Source: RGIG7213 sp045544195 (GTDB lineage: Bacteria > Bacillota > Clostridia > Oscillospirales > CAG-272). From it: a DNA stretch of 64,000 nucleotides. A program made the position numbers and the translations under genes. Position 1 is the stretch's first letter, and each line of letters starts with the position of its first letter. Location: positions 32,344 to 96,343 of the forward strand of contig JAZPYO010000033.1 of assembly GCA_045544195.1 (NCBI GenBank), in the 5' to 3' direction. Below the pieces are notes generated by a model. That model did not search any database. It was not told the DNA's origin and saw only the letters and a list, made by a program, of their open reading frames with translations. This document shows positions 26,968 to 38,500 of the stretch, piece after piece.

Positions 26968-27083
26968 AGTATAAACGGTGCTTTGCGTATGTAAAACACC
27001 GATGTATACTTCCACAATATGTCGTTTTCTAAATCTAAAGGCTGATTTTTTTCAAAAAAATCAAAGAAAATGCAATTTACCTA

Positions 27084-27112
27084 TTGATTTTTTCGATATT
27101 ATTTGATATAAT
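27084..27112 (+). promoter_or_regulatory. Promoter of the HPr gene
   Basis: TTGATT at 27084–27089 and TATAAT at 27107–27112, spacer 17 bases, 60 bases ahead of the ATG. Confidence 0.75.
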
Positions 27113-27172
27113 TATACCAAGTTGTTTGATTAATATGGGCATAAACTAATACAGTATTCAGGAGGGTAAGTT

Positions 27173-27436
27173 ATGATTTCCCGTAATATAACAGTTCGTA
27201 TATGCGTAGGCTTGCACGCGCGCCCCGCTACATTTTTCATCCAGAAGGCTAACTCTTACAAGTGCTCTATATGGGTAGAAAAGGATGACCGCCGTGTTAA
27301 CGCAAAGAGCTTGCTCGGCGTTCTTTCGCTCGGCATCACAAAGGATTCCGTTATAACTCTCATTGCTGACGGCGTAGACGAGATCGAAGCCCTCAACGGT
27401 CTTGAGGAGCTTGTTGAAAGCGGTCTTACGGAATAA
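27173..27436 (+). CDS. ptsH: HPr-family phosphocarrier protein
   Basis: 87 residues, the exact size of HPr. The active-site motif GLHARPA places His15, phosphorylated by enzyme I, and NAKSLLGVLSLG places Ser46, the target of HPr kinase, so both PTS transfer and regulatory functions should be possible. A GGAGGG ribosome site precedes ATG 27173. No other PTS gene is in the window, consistent with a general or regulatory HPr. Confidence 0.92.
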   Translation: MISRNITVRICVGLHARPATFFIQKANSYKCSIWVEKDDRRVNAKSLLGVLSLGITKDSVITLIADGVDEIEALNGLEELVESGLTE

Positions 27437-27573
27437 TTACGTTTTAAAATGACTTTTCAGGCGAAAACCGTGTTTTTGCCGTATTGCCGTGCCTTTTCGG
27501 TACGCTGTGCGGTTGGTACGGTTTTTCGCCTTTTGTTTTAATAAAAATCTTCCCTACGGAAAGGAAAGATGAA

Positions 27574-29412
27574 ATGATAAAAAACAAACACCTTGACCGT
27601 TTAAGGCAGAAGGCTTCCCTTTTGCCGAAGCGTCCCGGAGTATATCTTATGAAGGATGCCGACGGTCAGATCATATACGTTGGAAAATCCAAGGCTCTTA
27701 AAAACAGAGTCAGCCAATATTTTCAAGCTACGTTTCACGGGGTAAAGACCGACAGAATGGTATCTAATGTGTTTGATTTCGATTATATTCTGTGTGACAC
27801 GGAGATCGAAGCACTCGCCCTTGAAAACAGCAAGATAAAGCAGCTTGAACCAAGGTATAATATAAAGCTCAAGGATGACAAAAGCTATCCTTATATTCTA
27901 TTGACAAACGAAGAATATCCGACTCTTGTCATCACACGCAGCAAAGTCAAGGGCAAGGGCGTATATTTCGGCCCGTATTCAAGCGGACAGACTGCACGGC
28001 AGATCGTAAAGACGGTTGGCAGGATATACGGTATTCCGTCATGCAAAAAGAGCTTCCCGAGGGATATAGGAAAAAGCCGTCCGTGTCTTAACAGTCAGAT
28101 CGGCAGATGCTGCGGAGTTTGCACAGGCAGGCTTTCACCGGATGAATACAGATCATTGATAGACGGCGTTCAGTCTGTGCTGAAGGGCGATATATCCGAA
28201 GCCAAAAAAATGCTGAGAGAAAAAATGCTCAGTGCATCGGAAAGCCTTGCATTTGAAGCTGCGGCAAAATACCGTGACAGAATATCAGCCCTTGAAGCAT
28301 TGTACAAAAACCAGAAGGTCGTAGCATCAAGCGATGTAAACTGTGATGTTATCGGTATTCACAGATCAGATGCAGTAAGCATTATTGCGTTTTTCTTCAT
28401 ACGCGGCGGAATAATCTTTGATACGCAAAGCTACAGCATAGGCGCTTACGCGCTTGACGGCGATGAGGAGCTTGAATCGTTCATCTGCGGAATATACGAG
28501 CAGCGCGGGCAGATACCGAAGGAGATACTCATAAGCGATCAGCTTTTTTCTGATAATAATTCCGAGAATATAAAGGAATACCTCTCTTCGTTAAAGGGCG
28601 GTAATGTGAATGTCATTTATCCTATGAGGGGAGAAAAGGCGCAGCTTTGCCGTCTTGTGTGCGATAACGCAAGACAGAAGGCGCTTCAATATGAAAGCGA
28701 GGCCTTGAAGAGCGACAGGGTGCTTGTTTCGCTTGCAAAGGCGCTTGCCCTTGAGATAATTCCCGAAAGGATAGAAGCGTACGATATTTCCAACTACGGC
28801 AACGATAATATCACCGCAGGCATGATAGTAAGTGAAAATGCAACCCTTAAAAAAAGCGCATACCGCATATTCAATATCAAAAGCACAGATATTCAGGATG
28901 ATTACGCATCTATGCAGGAGGTGCTTTCACGCAGGCTTGACAGCTACGAGGCAAAAAGCGGCGGCTTTGAAAAGCTTCCCGACCTTATACTGCTCGACGG
29001 CGGAAGCACTCACACAAGGATCATAAGACGCTTATTTGATGAGCGCGGATATAACGTGCCGATATTCGGTATGGTAAAGGACGATTATCACAAAACGCGC
29101 GCTTTGACGAACGGATATGAAGAAATATCCCTTTCAAGAACAGATGAGCTTTTCATTTTTCTTTACAAGCTGCAGGAGGAGGTACACCGCTTCACCATCG
29201 GCAAAATGAAGCAGGCGAAGCGGAAGAGCCTGAAAACATCGTCGCTTACCGCCATAAACGGCATAGGAGAAAAAAAAGCTCTTGCTCTGCTTGAGCATTT
29301 TGAAAGCCTTGAGGCGCTCAAAAACGCAACGCCTGAACAGCTTGAGCAGGTCAAGGGTATAAACCGAAAGATCGCTGAAAGCATTGTCGCATATTTTTCC
29401 GAAAATAAATGA
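27574..29412 (+). CDS. uvrC: Excinuclease ABC subunit C
   Basis: 612 residues from ATG 27574, preceded by GGAAAGGAAAG. An in-frame ATG at 27484 would add 30 residues unlike UvrC. Domains: GIY-YIG nuclease (GVYLMKDADGQIIYVGKSKA), a cysteine cluster CLNSQIGRCCGVC, UVR motif near 215, RNase H-like nuclease (EAYDISNYG, LILLDGG) and tandem helix-hairpin-helix at the C-terminus. It makes both incisions in nucleotide excision repair. Followed by the ECF genes at an 11-base gap. Confidence 0.95.
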   Translation: MIKNKHLDRLRQKASLLPKRPGVYLMKDADGQIIYVGKSKALKNRVSQYFQATFHGVKTDRMVSNVFDFDYILCDTEIEALALENSKIKQLEPRYNIKLKDDKSYPYILLTNEEYPTLVITRSKVKGKGVYFGPYSSGQTARQIVKTVGRIYGIPSCKKSFPRDIGKSRPCLNSQIGRCCGVCTGRLSPDEYRSLIDGVQSVLKGDISEAKKMLREKMLSASESLAFEAAAKYRDRISALEALYKNQKVVASSDVNCDVIGIHRSDAVSIIAFFFIRGGIIFDTQSYSIGAYALDGDEELESFICGIYEQRGQIPKEILISDQLFSDNNSENIKEYLSSLKGGNVNVIYPMRGEKAQLCRLVCDNARQKALQYESEALKSDRVLVSLAKALALEIIPERIEAYDISNYGNDNITAGMIVSENATLKKSAYRIFNIKSTDIQDDYASMQEVLSRRLDSYEAKSGGFEKLPDLILLDGGSTHTRIIRRLFDERGYNVPIFGMVKDDYHKTRALTNGYEEISLSRTDELFIFLYKLQEEVHRFTIGKMKQAKRKSLKTSSLTAINGIGEKKALALLEHFESLEALKNATPEQLEQVKGINRKIAESIVAYFSENK

Positions 29413-29423
29413 AAGGAGACGCC

Positions 29424-30293
29424 ATGAGGGCAGTAATGCAAAGCAACCCGTTAAGCGTATTTTCGTTTTACGCTATCGTAGTGTGCATCACCGCAGTATC
29501 TTCAAGCCCTGTAATACAGCTGCTGTCGCTTATAGGCGCAGTAGCGTGCAATTTCGGGTATAACACAGTAAAAAAAGCCGTTTTTTCTATCGCTTTGTTC
29601 GTTCTTATGGCAACGCTTAACCCGCTTTTCAACACAAGCGGCGCAACCGCGCTTTTCTTCATCAATGATTTTGCAATAACACTTGAAGCGCTTTTATACG
29701 GAGTATGCACTTCCCTTTCAGTAATAGCGGTAATATATTGGTTTTTTTCATTTTCGCGGATAATGACGAGTGAAAAAATAATATATCTTTTCGGGCGTCT
29801 GTCGCCTCATATAGCCCTGCTTTTTTCATCTGTCATACGCTTTGTACCTATGTTTTTACGCCTATACAGTCAAACCCGCAAATCACAGATATGTATGGGG
29901 ATATGCAAAAGCGACACCGCCATAAACAAATTGAAATGCGAGATCAGGGTCTTATCCGTAATGATAACAAGATGCACGGAAAACGGAATCATCACAGCGG
30001 ACAGTATGGAAGCAAGAGGATACGGAAATATTGCCCGCACGAGCTTTTCCTTTTACAAGCTCCGCTTTTACGATATTATATACATTATTATTTATGCGCT
30101 TTTGGCAGGCGTTACCGTTTTTGCAATAGCAAACGGGTGTGTATCGCTCGAATACTATCCGACAGTTACCGTGCCTGAAGCATCTGCCCTTACGTACGCG
30201 TCGTACATTTGCTGGGCATCACTCGTATTTTTACCGACACTAACACAAGCAGGAGAGGAGATAAAATGGAAATACTTACTGTCAAGGATCTGA
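29424..30293 (+). CDS. ecfT: ECF transporter transmembrane component EcfT
   Basis: 289 residues from ATG 29424 (AAAGGAG at 29412–29418). Several hydrophobic helices and the cytosolic coupling helix with the characteristic Ala-Arg-Gly signature in ADSMEARGYGN. It links the S component to the ATPase in energy-coupling-factor vitamin importers. The gene overlaps the ATPase start by 28 bases. Confidence 0.87.
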   Translation: MRAVMQSNPLSVFSFYAIVVCITAVSSSPVIQLLSLIGAVACNFGYNTVKKAVFSIALFVLMATLNPLFNTSGATALFFINDFAITLEALLYGVCTSLSVIAVIYWFFSFSRIMTSEKIIYLFGRLSPHIALLFSSVIRFVPMFLRLYSQTRKSQICMGICKSDTAINKLKCEIRVLSVMITRCTENGIITADSMEARGYGNIARTSFSFYKLRFYDIIYIIIYALLAGVTVFAIANGCVSLEYYPTVTVPEASALTYASYICWASLVFLPTLTQAGEEIKWKYLLSRI

Positions 30294-31849
30294 CATTTAC
30301 GTATCCGACATCATCTTCTGAGAGCTTGAAGAACATTTCATTTTCCGTAAACGAAGGGGAGCTTGTTGTTGTTTGCGGAAGAACGGGCGGCGGAAAAACC
30401 ACGCTTTTAAAGCAGCTTGTTCCGTCTGTTGCGCCGCTTGGCAGACGTCTTGGAAGCATTGACACGCACGGGTGCAGGATCGCTTACGTATGCCAAAGCC
30501 CTGATGAGCAGATCGTATGCGACAAGGTATATGCAGAGCTTGCCTTTGCGCTTGAAAATCAAGCGATGGCGCGTCGGGAGATGATAACAAAAATCGCGGA
30601 AGCATCGGACTTTTTCGGTCTTGACGACATTCTGCACAGCGACTGTAATTCCCTGTCGGGCGGTCAAAAGCAGATAGTTACCATTGCCTCGGCTATGATA
30701 TGTCAGCCCGACATACTTGTGCTTGACGAGCCGACCTCGCGTCTTGATCCGATAGCAAAGGAAAAGCTATTATCCTTGATAAAAAAAATAAACCGTGAAT
30801 TAGCGTGCTGTGTTATAATTTGCGAGCATTCGATAGAGATGTTGCTTGAATACGCCGACAAAATGCTGATATTGGACAAGGAGCTTATATATTATGGTAC
30901 AGTTGATGCAGGTCTTAAGGCCTTGTCGGAATATCCCCCGCTTCACGATGCTATGCCGTCAAGCGCACGCATATATTCAAATTTCGACATCGACTGTAAG
31001 GTTCCGATAACCGTAAAGGACGGACGGGATTACATACGCGCGTATTTTAAAAACAGCATCAGGACTTTGAGCGAAGATAAAAATGACGAACCAACAGAGC
31101 CTGCCATTGAAATAAAAGGCTTATATTTCAGATATACGAAAAACGGCAAGGACATTCTTAACGGTGCGGATCTTTGTGTGAAAAAGGGGCAGATATTTTG
31201 TCTTTTGGGCGGAAACGGAAGCGGAAAGTCAACGCTTTTGTCTATCATTGCGGGAGCCTTGAGGGCATACAGCGGAGAAATACGGATACTCGGAAAGCGC
31301 TTGAAGCAATACTCGGGAGATCTGTATGAAACAGTCACGCTTTTACCGCAGGACGTGCTTACGGTATTTTCGCGCGATACTGTACGGCAAGAGCTTAGAG
31401 AATGTAAAAATATCGATGAATTTCCTTACGATTTTACACCGATACTCGACAATCACCCTTATGATATATCGGGCGGTCAAGCCCAGCTTTTAGCGTTGGC
31501 TATGGCAACAGGCAACGGTCAGGACATAATTCTTCTCGATGAGCCTACAAAGGGGCTTGACAAGGAAGCATCATTAAGTATAGCCGATATGATAAAAAAG
31601 CTGAAGGATAAAGGCAGGACGGTGCTTTGCGTAACGCACGATAGCGAATTTGCCGCAATGTGCGCTGACAGATGCGCTTTGCTTTTCAACGGCGAATGCA
31701 CAGAGGATCTGCCGATGATCGAATTTTTCAGCCGTAATACGTTTTACACAACACCCGTCAGCAGAATGACACGCAATTACTACGAAAATATAATCACAGT
31801 CGATAAGTGCGTCGAAATAATGAAAATAAACGGTGAAAAAACGGTATGA
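30266..31849 (+). CDS. ECF transporter ATPase with two fused ABC domains
   Basis: 527 residues from ATG 30266, with GGAGAGGAG just upstream. Two complete ABC cassettes in one chain: first Walker A GRTGGGKTT, signature LSGGQKQ, Walker B VLDEPTSRLD; second Walker A GGNGSGKST, signature ISGGQAQ, Walker B LLDEPTKGLD. It replaces separate EcfA and EcfA', as in YkoD-type proteins. It powers uptake by the EcfT and S components encoded on either side. Confidence 0.9.
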   Translation: MEILTVKDLTFTYPTSSSESLKNISFSVNEGELVVVCGRTGGGKTTLLKQLVPSVAPLGRRLGSIDTHGCRIAYVCQSPDEQIVCDKVYAELAFALENQAMARREMITKIAEASDFFGLDDILHSDCNSLSGGQKQIVTIASAMICQPDILVLDEPTSRLDPIAKEKLLSLIKKINRELACCVIICEHSIEMLLEYADKMLILDKELIYYGTVDAGLKALSEYPPLHDAMPSSARIYSNFDIDCKVPITVKDGRDYIRAYFKNSIRTLSEDKNDEPTEPAIEIKGLYFRYTKNGKDILNGADLCVKKGQIFCLLGGNGSGKSTLLSIIAGALRAYSGEIRILGKRLKQYSGDLYETVTLLPQDVLTVFSRDTVRQELRECKNIDEFPYDFTPILDNHPYDISGGQAQLLALAMATGNGQDIILLDEPTKGLDKEASLSIADMIKKLKDKGRTVLCVTHDSEFAAMCADRCALLFNGECTEDLPMIEFFSRNTFYTTPVSRMTRNYYENIITVDKCVEIMKINGEKTV

Positions 31850-32517
31850 ATGCATTGAAAACAGTTATCAGATATTTAATTCCGTTTGTTATAATGCCTC
31901 TTACGGTATGGGCAGGAGGAGCTTTGCCGTTTAAAAATAATTATACCGTTATCTCCTGCATTATTGCAATACTGTCGCTTGTGCTGTTTTACTGCTCGTT
32001 TGATACAAAAAAGCTGTCATCGCGCAGGCTCGTTCTTTGCGCGGTTATGAGCGCTCTTTGTGTTATAGGCAGATTTATACCGTTTTTAAAGCCTGTCACG
32101 GCAATAACGGTCATATCGTCCGTATATATGGGAGCAGAGTCGGGATTTCTTATAGGCTCAATGTCAGCGCTTGTATCAAATATGTATTTCGGACAAGGAC
32201 CGTGGACACCGTTTCAAATGCTGGCGTGGGGAACAATAGGATTTTTATCAGGGCTTTTATCCTCGCCGCTGAAAAAAAGCAGGTGTGTATTTATCATATA
32301 CTGTGCTATTTGCGGAATTCTTTATTCGCTTGTAATGGACGTATGGACATCTGTATTTTATAACGGCTCTCTTACCCCGTCGCTGTACATAAGCGCAGTT
32401 GTAACATCGCTTCCGCATATGGCATTATACACAGTATCAAACGTCATTTTCGGAATTATGCTTTTCAGCCCTCTCGGCAGGAAATTTGAAAGAATAAAGC
32501 TGAAATACGGAATATAA
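31846..32517 (+). CDS. ECF transporter substrate-binding (S) component
   Basis: 223 residues with six predicted helices. The sequence FGQGPWTPFQMLAWGTIGFL is a signature of one S-component family in Clostridia that has been linked to cobalamin-type cargo, but I cannot assign the vitamin from sequence alone and no riboswitch precedes the operon. Overlaps the ATPase stop (ATGA), so it is the dedicated S component of this EcfT/EcfAA' set. Confidence 0.8.
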   Translation: MNALKTVIRYLIPFVIMPLTVWAGGALPFKNNYTVISCIIAILSLVLFYCSFDTKKLSSRRLVLCAVMSALCVIGRFIPFLKPVTAITVISSVYMGAESGFLIGSMSALVSNMYFGQGPWTPFQMLAWGTIGFLSGLLSSPLKKSRCVFIIYCAICGILYSLVMDVWTSVFYNGSLTPSLYISAVVTSLPHMALYTVSNVIFGIMLFSPLGRKFERIKLKYGI

Positions 32518-32556
32518 TAACGCCGTCAGAGTCAAGCATCTGACGACGTTATTTTT
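32517..32556. terminator. Bidirectional terminator between the ECF operon and the glucan synthetase gene
   Basis: ATAACG-C-CGTCAGA (32517–32530) pairs with TCTGACG-A-CGTTAT (32539–32552), followed by TTTTTGTTT. The stop codon of the leftward gene lies in the loop, so this hairpin ends both transcripts. Confidence 0.78.
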
Positions 32557-35500
32557 GTTTCGTGTCCCTTTTTTCCCGTGACTGTTATTATTTTTGAGTT
32601 TTTCTTAACGGTCAGCTTGAAATGAGAAAAGTCCTTGCAGTAGCGAGGGTGCGCAGATATTTTTCCGTCATTTTCCTCATAGCCCAAAAGTCCTTCCAGA
32701 ACGGCGACAAAATACCAGCTTGCGCTTGCAGTATACCAAGTCCAGCCGCAGCGCGCACGTGAATAGCTGTTATCGTAAATATCTGCTGCAAGCACATAGC
32801 TTTCACCCTTATATTTTTCGGCAAGATGCTTGCTTTCGTATCTTACAAGCGGATTTACGCTTTTCAGCACGTTGTATGCCGTATCGTTCATTCCCGCATG
32901 GAAAAATCCCATAGCTCCCCATATAGCTCCGTGGGTATACTGTCCGCCGTTTTCACGTATTCCGGGAGGATAATCGCATATATATCCGCTGTATCTGTCG
33001 CTATCGTCAAAAGGTGGATAAAACAGGCGTAAAATGCCGTTTTCCTTATCATAAAGGACATTTTCGGCGTGCTTCATACACAACAGCTTTCTTTTTTCAT
33101 CCTCTCCGTACATAGCGGCAAACGCCTGAACGATAATATCGACATCACACCCGGTATTGTTATCACCGAGGACTGCTCCGTCGCTGTACGTGCCTCTTAT
33201 ATAATACTTGCCGTTGAATGCAATATTCTCTATACGAGCCATAAGCGTTCTTCGCAGCTCTGTATACTGTTTTTTTCCATCGCTGTCCTTTGCTATATCC
33301 GCCATATACGCCATTTTGTCAAGCACACTGCACATAAACCATCCGAGCCATACGCTTTCGCCCTTGACGTTATTCATTCCGTCATTCCAATCTCCGCTTT
33401 TGAAAAGAGGCAGACCGTTTTGTCCGAAGGTAAGCGATGCATTCAATGCCCTTACACAATGCGCATACAGGCTTTCCTTTTCAACTGTTTTTTCAGCTTT
33501 TTCATATCTGTCGTTTTCCCATTCCTCAAGAGAAGGCGATGACAGATAGCTTACGGGCGTAAACAGTACAGTCTCATCACCCGTTATCCTTATATATCTT
33601 TCAACGACGAACGGAAGCCATAAAAGATCGTCTGATATTCTCGTGCGTATACCCATTTCATCCTTGCTCGGATCCGGATGCCACCAATGCATAACATCAC
33701 CCTGTAAATACTGATGGGCGGCACAGAGAAGTATATGCTCTCTTGCGTATTCCGGATAAGAATACATAACGCATAGCATATCCTGGAGCTGATCTCGAAA
33801 GCCGAAGGCACCCGACGTCTGATAAAAGCCGCAACGGGCATAAACACGGCAGTACAGCGATTGATACTTTGCAAATTTATTAAACATCATATCGAGATTT
33901 TTATCCGACGTTTCAAGAACGTATACATCGAGATATTCATCAAGCGCCTTTTTATATAGCTGCGCTTCCTTATCGAATATCTTACTGCGTGATATATGCG
34001 TATGGCGCACACCAAAGGTATATTCGATCTTACACGATGACAGAGCCTTGATCTTAAGCAAGCATCTTAAAGCCCCGCTTCTGCCGTTGAACTCGGAAAT
34101 ACTGCCCTTATCGCTGTATAACAGGCAGTCGGGCATATTTCCGTATACATCCGTAACACACAGGAGCTTATCTGTGGTCATACCGCTCAATGCTCCGTAG
34201 CTGCGCGCGTTTTCTCCGCATATAATATCTGCCTTATAGCATATTTCGCAGTTTACACTCTTTTGCTTGAAATTCGTTATTTTGACGCACACGTGCTTTT
34301 CGGGATATTTTGCATCACAGCACACCTGCACTGTAATACGCAAGGTGCACACATTTGCGATATACTCTGCCTGTTCGCTGTGAAAAACTGTTTTCTCACA
34401 GCATTTCAGAACATCGTACAGCTCCCCGTCGCATTCAAGATAAATATTTTCCGCTCCGTACTGTAACACATCGCACGTATGCTCGGTGAGCTTTCCCATT
34501 CTTGAATTTCCGTACCAGCTATATCCGAGCGAGTTGTGCATTACGAGCGTGCCGAAGCTCTCATTTGCATAAACGTAGCTCCACGGCATTTTCAAAAGCG
34601 GGCCTGCGATCCTTACAGAGCCATCAACAATATCACATATATTCTCATTGTCACTTTCAACACATATGCTTTTTTCTTCGCCGTGTAAAACACTCTTATG
34701 CGGTATATGCGGATAAAATGATATGTCGACAAACAGCTCCTTTTCCTTTTCATCATCGCACCTTACCAGAAATATACCGTTTTTCTGATTCAGAAGCGAA
34801 AGCGCGCCCATACTTTTCAACACGTGCTTCAGAGTTTGTTCGTTTTCTCTGTTATATTCGTTGTTTTCCGTATACAGTATTACCGTATCGTATTTTGCGC
34901 CCTTTATCAGCATCGATTTATGAGTTGCCACCGCTGTAAGCACGGAAAACGGTGCTACCTTAGAAAGATATTCGCATCTTATATCGAGGACCATTATCGG
35001 ATTGTCTGCTGAAATGCCGTATTTCCACAGCGTATGAACGCCGTAAAAGCTCTTGTCGGTCTTGACGCTCGGTCTGTACGTTCGGTTAAGATATGCGTAC
35101 ATCACATCGTCTGAATAAAACCCGTTATGAAAAACGGTTTTATTAAGCTGTGATATCTGCTCTTTATTCCTCTGCGTTATATCAGATACATTTGATATTT
35201 CGTATATCTGCTCTATTGCCCTTTGCAGATCGTATCCGCAGGATATAAGAAAGCACGTTTTTTCTCCCTTAACACAAATGTCGGCAATCGGTGTTACAGG
35301 ACAGAAAAATTCCGTATTTTCATTTGACGGATAATACCTGCCGTTATTTTCGCATCTGTATTCAAAGCCTTTGCTATGGCCGTTTTCGATTGCCGCTATA
35401 CAAACATAAAACTGCTTATTGTTTTTCTTTCTTCGGTATATCAATATACCGTTTTCACATTTTACAGTAACAAACAGACGGCTGTAGCTGATGTGTGATA

Positions 35501-38500
35501 CGTATTCTGCCCTGCTTGTCATAACAGGGGCAAATTCCATACGGATGCTGTCAGCGCACGGGGCTGATGCATCAATACAAAACACGCTTTTATCACCGCT
35601 TACAGTCATACTTGCAGATGCAATATTATCGGCATTGAACAGTGATACAGCATCAGAGCAGACACATTTGCCCTCATTTATGCAAACACTCTTGCCATTA
35701 ATATCGGAAAAAAGGCGAAGCTTGCCGTATTCCTTTTCGTTTTCGCTTATACATATATCACCGTAATCAAGCGATATGCTGCCGTTCGATACGCTAAGGC
35801 GGCACAAGCCGTTCGATATGATACAGCAGCTTTGATCCTGCTTATGCTTTACAAGCTCGCATACATTGCTTTGCTCGTTTTTCCGATGCTTATACGGAGC
35901 CTGCTCTGTCGGTATTTTTTCATAAAGAGAATAAAGTGAGCTTTTTATATAAATATCAGAGGTGAATCGTTTTACGAATATTCCGTCAAATATGAAATTT
36001 GCCGCCGCTACCATACTCATACCGATATGGTGCGACATATAGCACTTTACCAATGCAAAGCCGCTGCCGATGCGGCTTTTTGTAAACTCTACCGCCTCAT
36101 AAAAGCCGAAATTGCCGTATGCGCCGTATCTTTCAAGATACGCAAGATTTTTCAGCACATCACCGCTCATACACAGCATAAGGAATGAGGAATACGGACT
36201 TATTACAGTATCCTCCCACAATCCGTTTTTCAATCCGAGCTGTTGGCTTCCGTGCGCCTTATACTGATAATTCATATCCCCGTCAAGCTCAAAATAGCAC
36301 GACTCGGACATACCGTAAACGTACGGCTTATCCGCGCATCTTACGGCATTCTGTCTTTGTATCCTGTATGCAAATTTCAACGCTTCATTTTCAAGGCTTC
36401 CGCTCATACGGGGCAAAAACAACGAGGGCATAAAATATTCAAATGCAGTTCCCGTCCAGGATGCAAGTCCTATATATCCGTTTTGGCTTATAACCTCACG
36501 GTGTGTATTGCTCAGGCAGTCAGAATTGATCTTTCCCATAGCAAAAGCGAGATAATCGCCCGTTCTTGCCTCGCTCATATAAATATCGTAGTGATTATTT
36601 GCAGTCACTCCGTTTTTTTCATCAATGCCTATATAGAACATACAGGCGCTTTCGTCATACATACACGCAAGATCCGTGCTGTCAATGATCCGTCTTATAC
36701 GCTGTAAAAGCGATCTTGGACAATCGAGAGTCATAAGCGTCGCTTCAACACACACCAACGCACAAAGAAAATTTCCGCTGTCAACAAATGACACAAAATC
36801 CGACAGAGTATTCACCGTTCTTACATCGTACCAATTATACAGATTCCCCTTGTATTTTTTCAAATGCTCTACTGTTGATACGGTCTTTTCTATGCGTTGT
36901 ATTGCGGATGCTGCATCTATCAGAGCAAAATCATATGCGGCTATGACCGACATAAGATACATACCGATATTTGTAGGTGAGGTATGGTAAGCGATCTTTT
37001 CGCCGCTTATATATGATACATTGTCAACGGGCAGATAATTGCTTTCAGAGTTCACCGTATACTCAAAATAACGCCACATATCGCCTGCATAACGCTCAAC
37101 TGCCTTGCGTTGCTTTTGTGTAGGAGCAGGTAAAATATCCTTCTTCGGACTTTTTTTAAGAATATACAGAACAACAGGAGATAATGCAAGACATAAGCCG
37201 ACGCTTCGGTATATTCCGTAAGGAACGAATAAAAGGAAGAACACACCCGTTACAACCGAAAACGCTCCCTTTATCAGATATGACAAAAAACCGCCCTTAA
37301 GGCTTTTTTCCGCCTTTGATGCGCACACCCAATCGAGCAGATGCTCACCGCTGACATAAAGACGCCATAATGAACGGATACACGCGCTTATGCCGATATA
37401 TGCATCGTACCCCAAGGACACTGTCCTGAACAGAAGAAAAAGTATATTGTACCAGAATTGCGATACGGTAAATGAATAGAATTTTCTTTTCACGCCGAAT
37501 GCCCCTGAATAAAGACATTCAAATAATGAAACGACCGTCGGTATTCCGAGATAAAACAGCGAAAAAACCGCAATGCAGGTGCAGATATGCCGCATTGCCA
37601 GCGATGCGCATATCATTGCAAGCACGGCGAAAAACGGCACAAGATCACGCCGCACATTATCGAACAGCTTGTATTTATCAAAGCTGTTCAGCGGATTTTT
37701 TATTTTTTCGTTTTTCTTTTTTATATATTTTCCGCAGAATGATACGTATGTCTGAACATCGCCCCTTACCCATCGCTCAAGCCTTTTGTAATATGACAGG
37801 GCGTTGGATGGCGTTGTATCATAAAACGAAATATCGGGTATCATTCCCGCATTGCACAGACACCCCTCGACAACATCGTGCGACAGTATTTTTTCATCGG
37901 GAAGAACACCGTATACAGCTTTGTAAAACGCCTCGCAGTTAATAATTCCCTTGCCGCAGAATATGCCCTTTTTGAATATTTCCTCATATATATCAAACCG
38001 CGCGTTACTGTATGACTGAACGCCGCCGTTTCCCGATGACATAAGAGAAAAAGCACTTTTCCCATTTACAAAGACAGTATCCACACACGGCTGTAATATA
38101 CCGTGCCCCCTTACTATCCTTCCGTTTGCATCAAATACGGCTTTATTTGCAGGATGCTCCATAACGCACGTAAGGCGTCTTGCCGTATGCGGCATCATAA
38201 CGGTATCAAAATCAAGCGTTATGAGATATTTTACACCTGAAAGAGCCTCTGCATTTCCGCATATATTGATATCGCCTTGTCCTGTGTACAATAATCGGCA
38301 CATCTGCAATACTGCTCCCCTTTTTCTCTCAGGCGCAATAAAGCGCCCTTGAGTGATGCTGTACCGCCTGCCTCTGTAAAACAGGAAAAACACATCTCCG
38401 TGTTTTTCGCACAGAGCTTTGATCTTTTCGCTCAAAGCACTTATTATCTGCTCGTCCTTTTCGCTGTATGCCTTGTCGGAATCGGGAAGATCTGCGAGTA

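Noticed and set aside
26968..27083. Hairpin AGTATA…CGGTG/CACCG…TATACT after the DUF4330 pair as terminator
   Set aside because: Stem is interrupted and no T run follows, so it was not listed as a terminator.
27484..27573. Extended 642-residue form of UvrC
   Set aside because: The extra N-terminus is unlike the family and the strong purine-rich ribosome site lies before ATG 27574.
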